A stretch of DNA of 64,000 bases from an uncultured Eggerthellaceae bacterium (lineage in GTDB: Bacteria > Actinomycetota > Coriobacteriia > Coriobacteriales > Eggerthellaceae): assembly GCA_934668515.1 (NCBI GenBank), contig CAKUNS010000008.1, forward strand, positions 1-64,000. Direction: 5' to 3'. The notes under the pieces are model-generated. The model did not search any database. It had not been told where the DNA came from and saw only the letters and a list, made by a program, of their open reading frames with translations. Position 1 is the stretch's first letter. Each line of letters begins with the position of its first letter. Position numbers and translations under genes: made by a program. This document shows positions 50,880 to 60,084 of this stretch, one piece after another.

Positions 50880-51469
50880 ACCGTTACATCGCAGTAGACC
50901 CGACCAGGTGCACGGGCTGCAACGAGTGCCGCGAGGCATGCAGCGAAGGGCATCGTAAGGCGGGCTACCAGGCCGAGCCGCGTTTGGCTTTGGTCGAGGG
51001 CGATATCAACGCAGCCCTTTCATGCCACCACTGCGAAGGCACCCCGTGCGTGAAGGTCTGTCCGGTCAACGCGCTCACGAAGGATGCGGACGGCCGCGTC
51101 CACGTCGACGAGCATCGTTGCATCGGCTGCAAGCTGTGCGCGATCACGTGCCCGTTCGGCGCCATCCATATGGGCGGCACGCCCGTTTCCGGCGTTGCCG
51201 GCATCGAGTTCGAGCTTGACGATCCTCAGAAGGATCTCAACCCGCTGGTCAAGTGGAACATCGGCGTTGCCCGCGTTGCCGTCAAATGCGACCTGTGCGC
51301 TTACGACAACGGCAACCCGCATTGCGTGGCCGCTTGCAAGACCAACGCGCTTCGCCTGGTCGATGCAGCCGACCGCAACAACGAGCTTCATTACCGCCGT
51401 GTTCAGGCCGGTAAGGATGATCTGTCCATGCTTCTTGAGAAAGACCGCGAAGGGGGTGCTCAAGCATGA
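50876..51469 (+). CDS. 4Fe-4S polyferredoxin, HyfA/HycB-like
   Basis: A 197-residue electron-transfer subunit with four cluster-binding motifs: CTGCNECREAC, CHHCEGTPCVKVC, CIGCKLCAITC and CDLCAYDNGNPHCVAAC. It is related to the previous protein, so the two are probably an old duplication giving a longer wire. ATG overlaps the stop before it and its own stop overlaps the start of hyfB (ATGA twice), which indicates tight translational coupling and equal stoichiometry in the complex. Confidence 0.87.
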   Translation: MNRYIAVDPTRCTGCNECREACSEGHRKAGYQAEPRLALVEGDINAALSCHHCEGTPCVKVCPVNALTKDADGRVHVDEHRCIGCKLCAITCPFGAIHMGGTPVSGVAGIEFELDDPQKDLNPLVKWNIGVARVAVKCDLCAYDNGNPHCVAACKTNALRLVDAADRNNELHYRRVQAGKDDLSMLLEKDREGGAQA

Positions 51470-53490
51470 ATTACCTGTTGATTTCCGCAGGAGTCTCGTT
51501 CATCGGCGCCCTTCTGGCTCTTGTCCTTAAGAAGAGCGACCAAACCGCGAAGACCGTCGCCTGCCTTGCCGGCGTCGTCGCTGCGGCCTTGGCCGTTGCC
51601 GCGGGCTTCGAGGGCGTCTTCGGCCGCGCGCTGCTTGTCAGCTTCGCCACGCCGCTGTCGTTCGCGAGCTTCTCGATCCTGCTGAACCCGCTTTCCGGCT
51701 TCGTCCTTCTCGTGATCAACGTCTTGGCGTTCGCCGCATGGATCTACGGCTTCGCCTACTTCAACGAGTACGAGGGCAAGCTTGGCTACATCGGTTTCTT
51801 CATGAACCTGTTCGTGGCCGCCATGAACTTCGTCGTCACCGTTGATAACGCGTTCTGGTTCCTGGTGTTCTTCGAGGTTATGTCGATGACGTCCTATTTC
51901 CTGGTCGTCGTCGATCACACCGAAGAGGGCAACCGCGGCGGTTTGATGTACCTCATCGTCGCGCATGTCGGTTTCCTCATGATCATGATCTCTTACATGA
52001 TCATGGCCACCCAAACCGGCAGCCTTGAGTTCCAGAGCTTCCGCATGACCGGCTTCAGCCCCGCAACTGCGACGGCCGTTTTCATGCTGGCGTTCTTCGG
52101 CTTCGGCTGCAAGGCCGGTATCGTTCCGCTTCACTCTTGGTTGCCTCAGGCGCATCCGGCCGCACCGTCCAACGTGTCGGCCCTCATGTCCGGCGGCATG
52201 ATCAAGATCGGCGTCTTCGGCATGCTGAAGGTCGGCCTTGATATGCTGGGCGCTTCCGAGTGCCAGCTTTGGTGGGGCCTTGTGGTTCTGGCCATCGGCT
52301 GCGTGTCGGCTGTCGTGGGCGTTACCTATGCAATCCACGAGCAGGACATCAAGCGTCTGCTTGCTTACTCGTCGGTCGAGAACATCGGCATCATCCTCAT
52401 GGGTGTCGGCATCGCGTTCGTCGGCGTGGCCATGGGCAACTACGTCCTTGCCACCTTCGCTTTGATGGCCGGTCTGTACCATGTCATCAACCACGCGATG
52501 TTCAAGGGTCTGCTGTTCATGGGCGCTGGCTCGGTTCTTTACTCCACGGGCACGCGCAACATGCAGATCCTGGGCGGCCTTATCCGCACCATGCCGGTCA
52601 CCGCAATGTGCTTCCTGGTTGGCGCGCTGGCCATCTCGGCTCTGCCGCCGCTGAATGGCTTCGTCTCCGAGTGGTTCACGTATCAGTCGATGTTCGACGC
52701 CGCAATGGCCGGCGACGTTCTGGTCAAGGCCTGCATGGCCCTTGCCGCAGTCGCTCTTGCCATCACCGGCGCTCTTGCAGCCGTCTGCTTCGTGAAGGCT
52801 TACGGCGTCACCTTCCTGGGTGGTCACCGTTCCGACACCGCTGCTCAGGCTAAAGAAGTTCCGGGCGCCATGCGCATCGCCCTCATCCTGCTGGCTGCTC
52901 TCTGCGTCGCTCTTGGCCTGGGCGCCCCCTGGGTTGCCCCCGTCATCGAGTACGTTGCTCAGACCACCATCGGTTCCTTGGGCGCTGTCGTCACCGTCGG
53001 CGTCATCAGCGTCAACCCGCTGGGCGGCGGTGCGGTTTCGTTCCCGCTGATCGCTCTGCTTCTGGTGGTTGCCATCCTGTTCGCAACCGTGTACAGCAAC
53101 ACTCGCAACAAGGGCGGCGTCGCAACCGACCGCGAGCCTTGGGCATGCGGCTACAACCGCACGGCCGACATGGCTCCGGCTTCCACGACTTTCGGTTCGC
53201 AGGTCGACATGTTCATGCACCCGCTTTACCAGGTTCGCACGAACATCCTGAACTGCGCGGCTTCCTTCGCCACCGCGATGAAGGGCTCCTTCTCTGGTGC
53301 GCATGAGGTCATCACCGACAACGACGCAACGGGCCGCAACCCGTTCGCCACGATCTCCGCTTGGCTTGGCGCTTTGGCGCAGAAGCTTGAGGGCGGCGAT
53401 TTCCGCAAGTACATCGTTTACGTCGTCGTCGCTTTGGTCGTGCTTCTGGCCCTTGCGGTTATGACTCAGATTGGAGGGGGTGCACGATGA
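51466..53490 (+). CDS. hyfB: Hydrogenase-4 membrane subunit B (antiporter-like)
   Basis: A 674-residue membrane protein with about 16 helices, related to NuoL/MrpA-type proton channels. The proton-path motifs HSWLPQAHPAAPS (as in NuoL/HycC), FFEVMSMTSYFLVVVD with Glu, and AYSSVENIGIILMG are visible. It forms part of the ion-pumping arm that couples hydrogenase electron flow to H+ or Na+ movement. It overlaps its neighbours on both sides. Together with hyfF it provides two antiporter-like subunits; a third (HyfD) seen in E. coli hyf is absent. Confidence 0.93.
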   Translation: MNYLLISAGVSFIGALLALVLKKSDQTAKTVACLAGVVAAALAVAAGFEGVFGRALLVSFATPLSFASFSILLNPLSGFVLLVINVLAFAAWIYGFAYFNEYEGKLGYIGFFMNLFVAAMNFVVTVDNAFWFLVFFEVMSMTSYFLVVVDHTEEGNRGGLMYLIVAHVGFLMIMISYMIMATQTGSLEFQSFRMTGFSPATATAVFMLAFFGFGCKAGIVPLHSWLPQAHPAAPSNVSALMSGGMIKIGVFGMLKVGLDMLGASECQLWWGLVVLAIGCVSAVVGVTYAIHEQDIKRLLAYSSVENIGIILMGVGIAFVGVAMGNYVLATFALMAGLYHVINHAMFKGLLFMGAGSVLYSTGTRNMQILGGLIRTMPVTAMCFLVGALAISALPPLNGFVSEWFTYQSMFDAAMAGDVLVKACMALAAVALAITGALAAVCFVKAYGVTFLGGHRSDTAAQAKEVPGAMRIALILLAALCVALGLGAPWVAPVIEYVAQTTIGSLGAVVTVGVISVNPLGGGAVSFPLIALLLVVAILFATVYSNTRNKGGVATDREPWACGYNRTADMAPASTTFGSQVDMFMHPLYQVRTNILNCAASFATAMKGSFSGAHEVITDNDATGRNPFATISAWLGALAQKLEGGDFRKYIVYVVVALVVLLALAVMTQIGGGAR

Positions 53491-54413
53491 GCTTTGTGAT
53501 CGCCATTGTTCAGGCTCTTGTAATCATGGCTCTTGCGCCTCTGGTATCTGGTATGGCGCGTGTCATCCGCGCGAAGATGCATACGCGTAAAGGCCCCAGC
53601 ATCTTCCAGGACTACTACGACATCGCGAAGCTGTTCAAGCGTCAGGACGTTCATCCTGCCGACTCCAGCTTCATCCATCGCATCACGCCTGCTGTGTACC
53701 TGGGCGTCATGCTGGTGCTGGCCATGGGCATCCCAATGTTCACGGCTTGGTCGCCGGTTCCCATTCTGGGTGACATCATCGTCATCCTTTACCTGATGGC
53801 GCTGGCTCGCTTCTTCTTCTCGCTGGCAACCCTCGACTCCGCCGATGCCTACGCCGGTGTTGGCGGCCTTCGTGAGCTGCTGGTGGGTGTGCTTGTCGAG
53901 CCCACAATGATCCTGGCCCTGTTCGTTACCGCCCTGTGCGTGGGCTCCACGAACGTGGGCATCATGTCCCAGTCGGTTTCCCTTGGTTTCGCTTCGGCTC
54001 CGATCTCGGTCATTCTGGCCGGCGTCGCATTCGCGTTCGCCTGCTATGTCGAGCTTGGCAAGCTTCCGTACGACGCTTCCGAGGCCGAGCAGGAAATCCA
54101 GGAAGGCCTCCTTCAGGAGTACTCCGGTGCTTCCCTGGCCATGATGCACATCGCCATGCCGATGAAGCAGATCATCGTCGCAAGCTGGTTCGTTGCCATT
54201 TTCCTGCCGTTCGGTGCGTCGCTTGACTTCAGCATCGCCGGCATCCTGATCGGCATCGTCACCTATCTTCTGAAGATGCTCGTCGTCTTCGTTCTGTGCG
54301 CGCTCATCGAGAACCTGGTTTCCCGCGTGCGCTTCAAATTGTTGGGTCGTCAGACATGGGCGATGTTCGGTATTTCCGTCTTCGCGCTCGTGTTCTGCCT
54401 GATGGGTATTTAA
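53487..54413 (+). CDS. hyfC: Hydrogenase-4 membrane subunit C (NuoH-like)
   Basis: A 308-residue membrane protein with eight helices, homologous to NuoH/HycD, the subunit that anchors the hydrogenase arm in the membrane. The signature RKGPSIFQDYYDIAKLFKRQ near residue 32 and the acidic motif ELGKLPYDASEAEQEIQEG lie on the side facing the small subunit and are thought to take part in energy coupling. It overlaps hyfB by four bases; the next gene starts 12 bases after its stop with AAGGAGG upstream. Confidence 0.94.
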   Translation: MSFVIAIVQALVIMALAPLVSGMARVIRAKMHTRKGPSIFQDYYDIAKLFKRQDVHPADSSFIHRITPAVYLGVMLVLAMGIPMFTAWSPVPILGDIIVILYLMALARFFFSLATLDSADAYAGVGGLRELLVGVLVEPTMILALFVTALCVGSTNVGIMSQSVSLGFASAPISVILAGVAFAFACYVELGKLPYDASEAEQEIQEGLLQEYSGASLAMMHIAMPMKQIIVASWFVAIFLPFGASLDFSIAGILIGIVTYLLKMLVVFVLCALIENLVSRVRFKLLGRQTWAMFGISVFALVFCLMGI

Positions 54414-54425
54414 GGAGGCTTTAAG

Positions 54426-55079
54426 ATGAACGGATTCTTCACCGTTAACGCGCTTGCTTGCCTCCTGGTTGCAACCGCTGTTCTGGTCACGCTTACCAAG
54501 ACGCCGCGCAAAGCCGCCTACCTGTACATCGTTCAGTCGCTGGTGCTCATCGGCATCTTCGTGACCCTTGGCAACACGGTTGGCTCGACCGAGCTGTTCA
54601 GCTGGGCCGGCACCGCGTTCGTCACCAAGGTGGTTCTGGTTCCCGCAATCATCCTGTTCGCTCTGAAGAAGATGGGCGAGCCTGCCGAGAAGCTCGATCC
54701 GGTTGTCAGCCCCGCGGCCATCGTGGTGCTCTCCGCCGTCGAGATCCTGGCTTGCGCCGTTGCCGTGGGAGGCATCACCCTTCCCGCAGCCGCCATGGTC
54801 AAGCCCGCGCTTGCCATTTCACTGGCGCACTTCTTCATCGGCCTTACGTGCATCGTCACGCAGCGCAACATCCTCAAGCAGGTGTTCGGCTACTGCCTGA
54901 TGGAAAACGGCTCGCATCTTACGCTGGCGCTTCTGGCGCCCACGGCTCCGAGCCTGGTCGAGATCGGCATCGCAACCGACGCCGTTTTCGCGATCATCAT
55001 CATGGCCGTTATGGTTACGCGCATCTACCGTGTCACGCGTTCGCTTGACGCCGACGGTTTGATGGAACTGAAGGGCTAG
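54426..55079 (+). CDS. hyfE: Hydrogenase-4 membrane subunit E
   Basis: A 217-residue membrane protein with about six helices, matching HyfE (a NuoK-like part with extra helices). Sequence LTCIVTQRNILKQVFGYCLMENG is the NuoK-like region containing membrane Glu. AAGGAGGC precedes ATG 54426. It is typical of Hyf and Mrp-linked hydrogenases and is absent from the E. coli Hyc operon, which places this operon with hyf rather than hyc. Confidence 0.9.
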   Translation: MNGFFTVNALACLLVATAVLVTLTKTPRKAAYLYIVQSLVLIGIFVTLGNTVGSTELFSWAGTAFVTKVVLVPAIILFALKKMGEPAEKLDPVVSPAAIVVLSAVEILACAVAVGGITLPAAAMVKPALAISLAHFFIGLTCIVTQRNILKQVFGYCLMENGSHLTLALLAPTAPSLVEIGIATDAVFAIIIMAVMVTRIYRVTRSLDADGLMELKG

Positions 55080-55083
55080 GTGG

Positions 55084-56652
55084 ATGATGGAACTTTCTAA
55101 CCTTATGGAGCTGCTTTTGCTCGTCCCGCTGGTCGCCGCGGTTGTTATGGCGATCATCCCTTCGAAGTCGGCCCCCGTCGCTGTGTACGAGGCCCTGCAT
55201 ACCGTGTCCGTCGTGGTTGTCTGCGTGCTGGGCGTGTTCCTTGCCCTGAACGTCATGGCCACGAACGACAACATCTTCGCTCTGTCGAAGTGGTTCAACA
55301 TGGACTCGCTGGCTGCGATCTTCGTGATCCTGATCGGCGTCATCGGCTGTATGACCGGCCTGTTCTCGATTCCCTACATCAGGCATGACATCGAGGCCGG
55401 CAACCTGGACAAGGGCCAGACCAAGATCTACTACGTGTTCTTCAGCCTGTTCGTGTTCACCATGCTCATGGCTGCGCTGTCGAACAACATCATCATGATG
55501 TGGGCTTCGGTCGAGGCCACCACGCTTTCGACTGTCTTCCTGGTTGCCGCTTACAGCAAGAAGAAGCTCTCGCTGGAAGCCGGCTGGAAGTACATCATCG
55601 TCTGCACCGCAGGCGTTGCCTTCGGCCTGTACGCCACCGTCCTTACGTTCGCCGATGCCAACACCGTTCTGTCCAACTCGACCGACGCGGTTCTGTGGAC
55701 GTCCATCCTGCCCGTTGCGCACCAGTTCGAACCGATGCTCATGAGCATCGCCTTCGTATTCGCCGTCATCGGCTTCGGCACCAAGGCGGGCCTGTTCCCG
55801 ATGCACACCTGGCTGCCCGACGCTCACTCCGAGGCTCCCAGCCCCGTGTCCGCGTTGTTGTCCGGCGTTCTTCTGAAGTGCGCCCTGCTTGTGATCATCC
55901 GCTTCTACGTGCTTACGTGCCAGGCGGTCGGTCCCGAGTTCCCGCAGCTGGTCATGCTGATCATCGGCGCTCTGTCCGTGGTCGTCGCAGCGGTGTCCAT
56001 GTACGCCCAGAACGACCTGAAGCGCAAGCTTGCGTACTCCTCTTGCGAGAACGTCGGCTTCGTGGCGCTGTGCCTTGGCTTCGGCGGCCCCATCGGCGTC
56101 GTCGCTGCTCTTCTGCACTGCATCTTCCACGGCTTCACCAAGGCCCTGATGTTCTGCCTGTCCGGCAACATCCTCATGACGTACGGCACGCGTGACCTTA
56201 AGAAGATCAAGGGAGTCGCCCATGTCGCGCCGTTCACCGGCACGCTTCTGGGCGTCGGCTTCTTCGCATTGGCCGGCATGCCGCCGTTCGCGATGTTCAC
56301 CTCCGAGATCACGGCCTTCATCGCCGGCATCGCTTCGAACCTGGTTTGGCTCGTCGTGGTCGTCGGTCTGGCGCTCACCATCGTCATGGCTGCCTGCGTC
56401 AAGGTTGTCACTGGTTCGGTGTTGAGCAAGGCCCCCGAAGGTATGGAGAAGGGCGACGTTCCTGCATTCGCGTTCGTCCCCGAGATCATCCTTCTGGTTG
56501 TCATCCTGTGGTTCGGCGTTGCAATGCCGCAGCCCATCATCCAAGGTGTCGAGAACGCTACCGGCATCGTTTTGCAGCAGGACACTAAGTCGCTGCATAA
56601 CGCGCCCATCGTGAAAGACATCTTCGCCCATACGAACCAGAGCGGAATGTAG
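55084..56652 (+). CDS. hyfF: Hydrogenase-4 membrane subunit F (antiporter-like)
   Basis: A 522-residue membrane protein with about 14 helices of the NuoN/NuoM/MrpD type. Motifs include WASVEATTLSTVFLVAAY with membrane Glu, GLFPMHTWLPDAHSEAPSP with key His and Asp, and KRKLAYSSCENVGFVALCLG. This is the second ion-channel subunit of the complex. The start is at the first of two adjacent ATG codons (55084, 55087); AGGTGG before them is a weak ribosome site, and coupling to hyfE (four bases apart) may help. The hydrogenase large-subunit gene begins 10 bases after the stop. Confidence 0.92.
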   Translation: MMELSNLMELLLLVPLVAAVVMAIIPSKSAPVAVYEALHTVSVVVVCVLGVFLALNVMATNDNIFALSKWFNMDSLAAIFVILIGVIGCMTGLFSIPYIRHDIEAGNLDKGQTKIYYVFFSLFVFTMLMAALSNNIIMMWASVEATTLSTVFLVAAYSKKKLSLEAGWKYIIVCTAGVAFGLYATVLTFADANTVLSNSTDAVLWTSILPVAHQFEPMLMSIAFVFAVIGFGTKAGLFPMHTWLPDAHSEAPSPVSALLSGVLLKCALLVIIRFYVLTCQAVGPEFPQLVMLIIGALSVVVAAVSMYAQNDLKRKLAYSSCENVGFVALCLGFGGPIGVVAALLHCIFHGFTKALMFCLSGNILMTYGTRDLKKIKGVAHVAPFTGTLLGVGFFALAGMPPFAMFTSEITAFIAGIASNLVWLVVVVGLALTIVMAACVKVVTGSVLSKAPEGMEKGDVPAFAFVPEIILLVVILWFGVAMPQPIIQGVENATGIVLQQDTKSLHNAPIVKDIFAHTNQSGM

Positions 56653-56662
56653 GTAGGTAACT

Positions 56663-58402
56663 ATGGCTTTAGAAACATTCAGCAGCAAAGCCCGCTCTGG
56701 CGAGACGCACATCGAAGCAGTTCAGGAGCGCTTCCCTGGTGTGATCAAGTCAGTCGAGTGGGTTCAAGATTATCAGCCCGTCGTCACCGTCGACCGCGAC
56801 CGTGCCCCCGAGGTCATCGAGTTTCTGTACTATGACCGCGGCGGCTGGATGCCCGTCATGGTGGGTAACGACGAGCGCTCTTTGCGCGACTGCTATGCGC
56901 TGTACTACGTCCTCTCCATGGAGGAAACGGACACGTGCGTGATGCAGGTTCGCGTCGAGGTCGACCCTAAGGACCTGACGTTCAAGTCCGTTTCTCCCCG
57001 CGTTCCGGCCGCTGTGTGGCCCGAGCGCGAGGTGCAGGACATGTTCGGTCTTAAGGCCGAGGGCATCATCGACAACCGCAACCTTGTCCTTCCCGACGAC
57101 TGGCCCCAGGGTCTGTACCCGCTGCGCAAGGACACCATGGACTATCGCTACCGCCCCGAGCCCACCACCGACGTCGAGAACTATCAGTTCTTGAAGGAGA
57201 TGGGCGACTGCGAGACCACGACGATCCCCATGGGCCCGATGCACATCACGTCCGACGAGCCGGGTCACTTCCGTCTGTACGTCGACGGCGAGACTATCGT
57301 CGACGCCGACTACCGCATGTTCTTCATCCATCGCGGCATGGAGAAGGTCGCCGAGTCGCGCCTGAACTACGACCAGGTCCCGTTCTTGGCCGAGCGTGTT
57401 TGCGGCATCTGCGGCTTCGCGCATTCCACTGCGTACGCCGAGACCATCGAGCGCTCTCAGGGTATCGAGGTTCCGCTGCGCGCCGAGTACATTCGCGCCA
57501 TCATTCTTGAAACCGAGCGTCTTCACTCGCATCTTCTGAACCTTGGCCTGGTTTGCCACTTCTCCGGCTTCGACACCGGCTTCCAGCACTTCTTCCGCGT
57601 ACGCGAGAAGTCCATGGACCTGGCCGAGATGCTGACTGGCGCCCGCAAGACCTACGGCCTGAACCTTATCGGCGGCGTTCGTCGCGACATTCTGGCCAAG
57701 CAGAAACTCGAGACGCTTCGCTACTGCGAGACTCTGCGTCACGAGGTTCAGCAGCTGGTGGAGGAGCTTCTGTCTACGCCGAATTTCGAGAAGCGCGCTG
57801 CCGGCGTTGGTATTCTCGACCCGAAGGTCGCCCGCGACTACAGCCCGGTTGGCCCGTACGTCCGCGGCAGCGGATTCGCACGCGACTCCCGTTGGGTGCA
57901 TCCGTACGAGGGCTACAAGTACATCGCTCACAACCACAAGCCCATCACGCAGGATTCCTGCGACGTCTTGGGCCGTACGCTGGTTCGCGTTGCCGAGGTG
58001 TTCGACTCCATCGACATCATCGAGGAGCTTCTGTCCGCCAACCTGCCCGAAGGCCCGGTTCTGAACGACAAGTTCGAGATCAAGGCCAACAAGCAGGCTA
58101 TGGGTTGGGTCGAGGCCCCGCGCGGCGAGGACATGCACTGGTCCATGGTCGGCGACAACCAGAAGTGCTACCGCTGGCGCGCCAAGGCATCCACGTACAG
58201 CAACTGGGCATCTTTGCGTTATGCGTTCCGCGGCAACACCATTTCCGATGCTGCCCTGATCGTTGGCTCGCTTGACCCGTGCTACTCCTGCACTGAGCGC
58301 GTCACCATTGTGGACGTGAAGAAGAATAAGGCGCAAACCATCACCAAGGCTCAGCTTGAGGATTACTGCGCTACCCGCAAGCACAGCCCGATCGATCTGT
58401 AG
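56663..58402 (+). CDS. hyfG: [NiFe] hydrogenase large subunit, group 4 (HycE/HyfG type)
   Basis: A 579-residue fusion of a NuoC-like domain (residues 1-170, WPEREVQDMFGL) and a NuoD-like [NiFe] domain. Both nickel-binding motifs are complete: L1 RVCGICGFAHS near residues 244-254 and L2 DPCYSCTER near 538-546. It follows HycE closely, including MGPMHITSDEPGHF and GARKTYGLNLIGG. The tail after TER (33 residues, VTIVDVKKNK onward) matches the peptide removed by HycI in E. coli HycE; the protease gene is in this operon. All ligands for an active Ni-Fe site are present, so H2 evolution or uptake is expected. Confidence 0.95.
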   Translation: MALETFSSKARSGETHIEAVQERFPGVIKSVEWVQDYQPVVTVDRDRAPEVIEFLYYDRGGWMPVMVGNDERSLRDCYALYYVLSMEETDTCVMQVRVEVDPKDLTFKSVSPRVPAAVWPEREVQDMFGLKAEGIIDNRNLVLPDDWPQGLYPLRKDTMDYRYRPEPTTDVENYQFLKEMGDCETTTIPMGPMHITSDEPGHFRLYVDGETIVDADYRMFFIHRGMEKVAESRLNYDQVPFLAERVCGICGFAHSTAYAETIERSQGIEVPLRAEYIRAIILETERLHSHLLNLGLVCHFSGFDTGFQHFFRVREKSMDLAEMLTGARKTYGLNLIGGVRRDILAKQKLETLRYCETLRHEVQQLVEELLSTPNFEKRAAGVGILDPKVARDYSPVGPYVRGSGFARDSRWVHPYEGYKYIAHNHKPITQDSCDVLGRTLVRVAEVFDSIDIIEELLSANLPEGPVLNDKFEIKANKQAMGWVEAPRGEDMHWSMVGDNQKCYRWRAKASTYSNWASLRYAFRGNTISDAALIVGSLDPCYSCTERVTIVDVKKNKAQTITKAQLEDYCATRKHSPIDL

Positions 58403-58413
58403 GGGAGGGCGCC

Positions 58414-59016
58414 ATGTTCAAGACACTCAAAGGAATCTTCAAAACGGGTTGCGCCACCACGTCGTACCCCGAGGCGCCGCTTGAGCGCCCCGAGTACGCC
58501 CGTGGCAAGCCCGAGCATAACCTTGAGGCGTGCATCGCCTGCTCTGCCTGCGCGAACGCGTGCCCCCCGAACGCCATCCAGATGGTGCCCGACGGAAACG
58601 CCGGCACCATCACCTGGTCGATCAACTTCGGCCGCTGCATTTTCTGCGGCCGCTGCGAAGAGGTTTGCCCGACGCATGCGATCGTCCTGACCCCCGAGTT
58701 CGAGCTTGCCGTTTTCGACAAGAACGATCTCGAGCAGACCGCTACGTACCCGCTTCAGAAATGCTCTGAATGCGGTCAGTACTACGCATCTGCGAAGGAG
58801 ATCGACTACGCTGGTCAGATCCTTGCGCACAACGCACAGGGCGCCGACGCCGCCAACGCCATCGCGGCGCTGGGCGTGTGCCCCGAGTGCAAGCAGAAGG
58901 CCGACGCCGCGCGCTATGCCGCTGCGGTTGAGAAGGCCGGTAACCCCACGCCTGCTCCCACCGAGGAGCAAATGGCCGAGTCCAGGCGCATCGCCGCGCT
59001 TCGCAAGGAGGCATAA
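58414..59016 (+). CDS. hyfH: Hydrogenase 4Fe-4S subunit (NuoI/HyfH-like)
   Basis: A 200-residue protein with two 4Fe-4S clusters of the NuoI type, CIACSACANAC and CIFCGRCEEVC, followed by an extra four-cysteine segment (CSECGQYY and CPECKQK) in the C-terminal half that may bind zinc or iron, as in HycF. It links the polyferredoxins to the small subunit. GGGGAGGG precedes ATG 58414, 11 bases after hyfG. The last 40 residues are Ala-, Glu- and Lys-rich. Confidence 0.92.
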   Translation: MFKTLKGIFKTGCATTSYPEAPLERPEYARGKPEHNLEACIACSACANACPPNAIQMVPDGNAGTITWSINFGRCIFCGRCEEVCPTHAIVLTPEFELAVFDKNDLEQTATYPLQKCSECGQYYASAKEIDYAGQILAHNAQGADAANAIAALGVCPECKQKADAARYAAAVEKAGNPTPAPTEEQMAESRRIAALRKEA

Positions 59017-59019
59017 AGC

Positions 59020-59985
59020 ATGATTACCGATAGTGCCTATCCAAGCGAGCTTCAGTACAAGCCCAGCAAGATCGAGCTAGATCAGAAGATCATCGAGGCC
59101 AAGGCTGCCCTGCTGAACGACATCAAGCGCTCGGTTTACATCTACCGCTGCGACCTTGGCGGCTGCAACGGCTGCGAGATCGAGATCTTCTCGACCATCA
59201 CGCCGGTCTTCGACGCTGAGCGTTTCGGCATCAAGAACACGCCGAGCCCCCGTCATGCGGACATCCTGGTGTACACGGGTGCGGTCACGCGCGCAATGCG
59301 CATGCCCGGCATCCGCGCATATCAGGCGGCCCCCGATCCCAAGTTGGTCGTTTCTTACGGCGCCTGCGGCTGCACCGGCGGCATCTTCCACGACAACTAC
59401 TGCACGTGGGGCGGCACCGATCAGCTGTTCCCAGTTGACGTGTACATCCCCGGTTGCCCGCCGACCCCGGCTCAGACCATCTATGGTTTCGCCATCGCCC
59501 TTGGCCTGCTGGGTCAGAAGCTCAAGCACAAGGACGAGATCGAGACCGTGGCCAACACCGCCAAACTGGCTTACGCCGACATCCCGTACAAGGTGCGCAC
59601 CACGCTCGAGCGCGAGGCGCGTCTGTACTCGGGTTACGCCATGGGTCACGACCTGGGCGACGAGTTCCTGAAGTCTATTCAGGCCAGCCAGGACGCTTTG
59701 GCTAACATTGCCGAGCTCATTGCCGCCGAGAAGGACCCGCGCAAGGTCGAGGTGTTCAACCACCTGCGCGACACCCTGCTCGAGCTGGTTGTCGCACCTG
59801 GTCAGGAGGACGCGAACATCAGCACCGGCATCCGCACGGTCACGGCTCCTATTGGCTCGATAAACGGCATTTACGGCGGTATCGCCCAGGGTGCTGCTCA
59901 TGCCAATTCCGAGGACGAGGTTGCCAAGTTCATGGCCGAGCATCCGCAGCCCGAGCCTGAACCTGCGCAGGAAGAGGCGAAGTAA
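59020..59985 (+). CDS. hyfI: Hydrogenase small subunit (NuoB/HyfI-like) with C-terminal extension
   Basis: A 321-residue protein carrying the proximal 4Fe-4S cluster. Ligand segments are DLGGCNGCEIEIF, YGACGCTGGIF and IPGCPPTP, as in NuoB and HycG. E. coli HyfI and HycG have about 250 residues; this one has about 70 more at the C-terminus (from about residue 250) ending in a Pro/Glu/Ala-rich tail, PQPEPEPAQEEAK. The extension resembles no domain I know and may bind a partner. It lies three bases after hyfH. A strong hairpin follows it. Confidence 0.92.
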   Translation: MITDSAYPSELQYKPSKIELDQKIIEAKAALLNDIKRSVYIYRCDLGGCNGCEIEIFSTITPVFDAERFGIKNTPSPRHADILVYTGAVTRAMRMPGIRAYQAAPDPKLVVSYGACGCTGGIFHDNYCTWGGTDQLFPVDVYIPGCPPTPAQTIYGFAIALGLLGQKLKHKDEIETVANTAKLAYADIPYKVRTTLEREARLYSGYAMGHDLGDEFLKSIQASQDALANIAELIAAEKDPRKVEVFNHLRDTLLELVVAPGQEDANISTGIRTVTAPIGSINGIYGGIAQGAAHANSEDEVAKFMAEHPQPEPEPAQEEAK

Positions 59986-60032
59986 TCCGCACCATGCGGG
60001 TCTTCGACGGACTTCATCTAGTTCGAATGGAG

Positions 60033-60063
60033 GGGGCGGGCTTGTCAAGCGCAGGCCCGCCCC
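60033..60063 (+). terminator. Hairpin between hyfI and the maturation genes
   Basis: GGGGCGGGC (60033-60041) pairs exactly with GCCCGCCCC (60055-60063), followed by TTGATTTTG. It is likely a partial terminator or mRNA-stability element that lowers expression of the maturation genes relative to structural genes. Confidence 0.75.
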
Positions 60064-60084
60064 TTGATTTTGTTAGGAGTTGCC

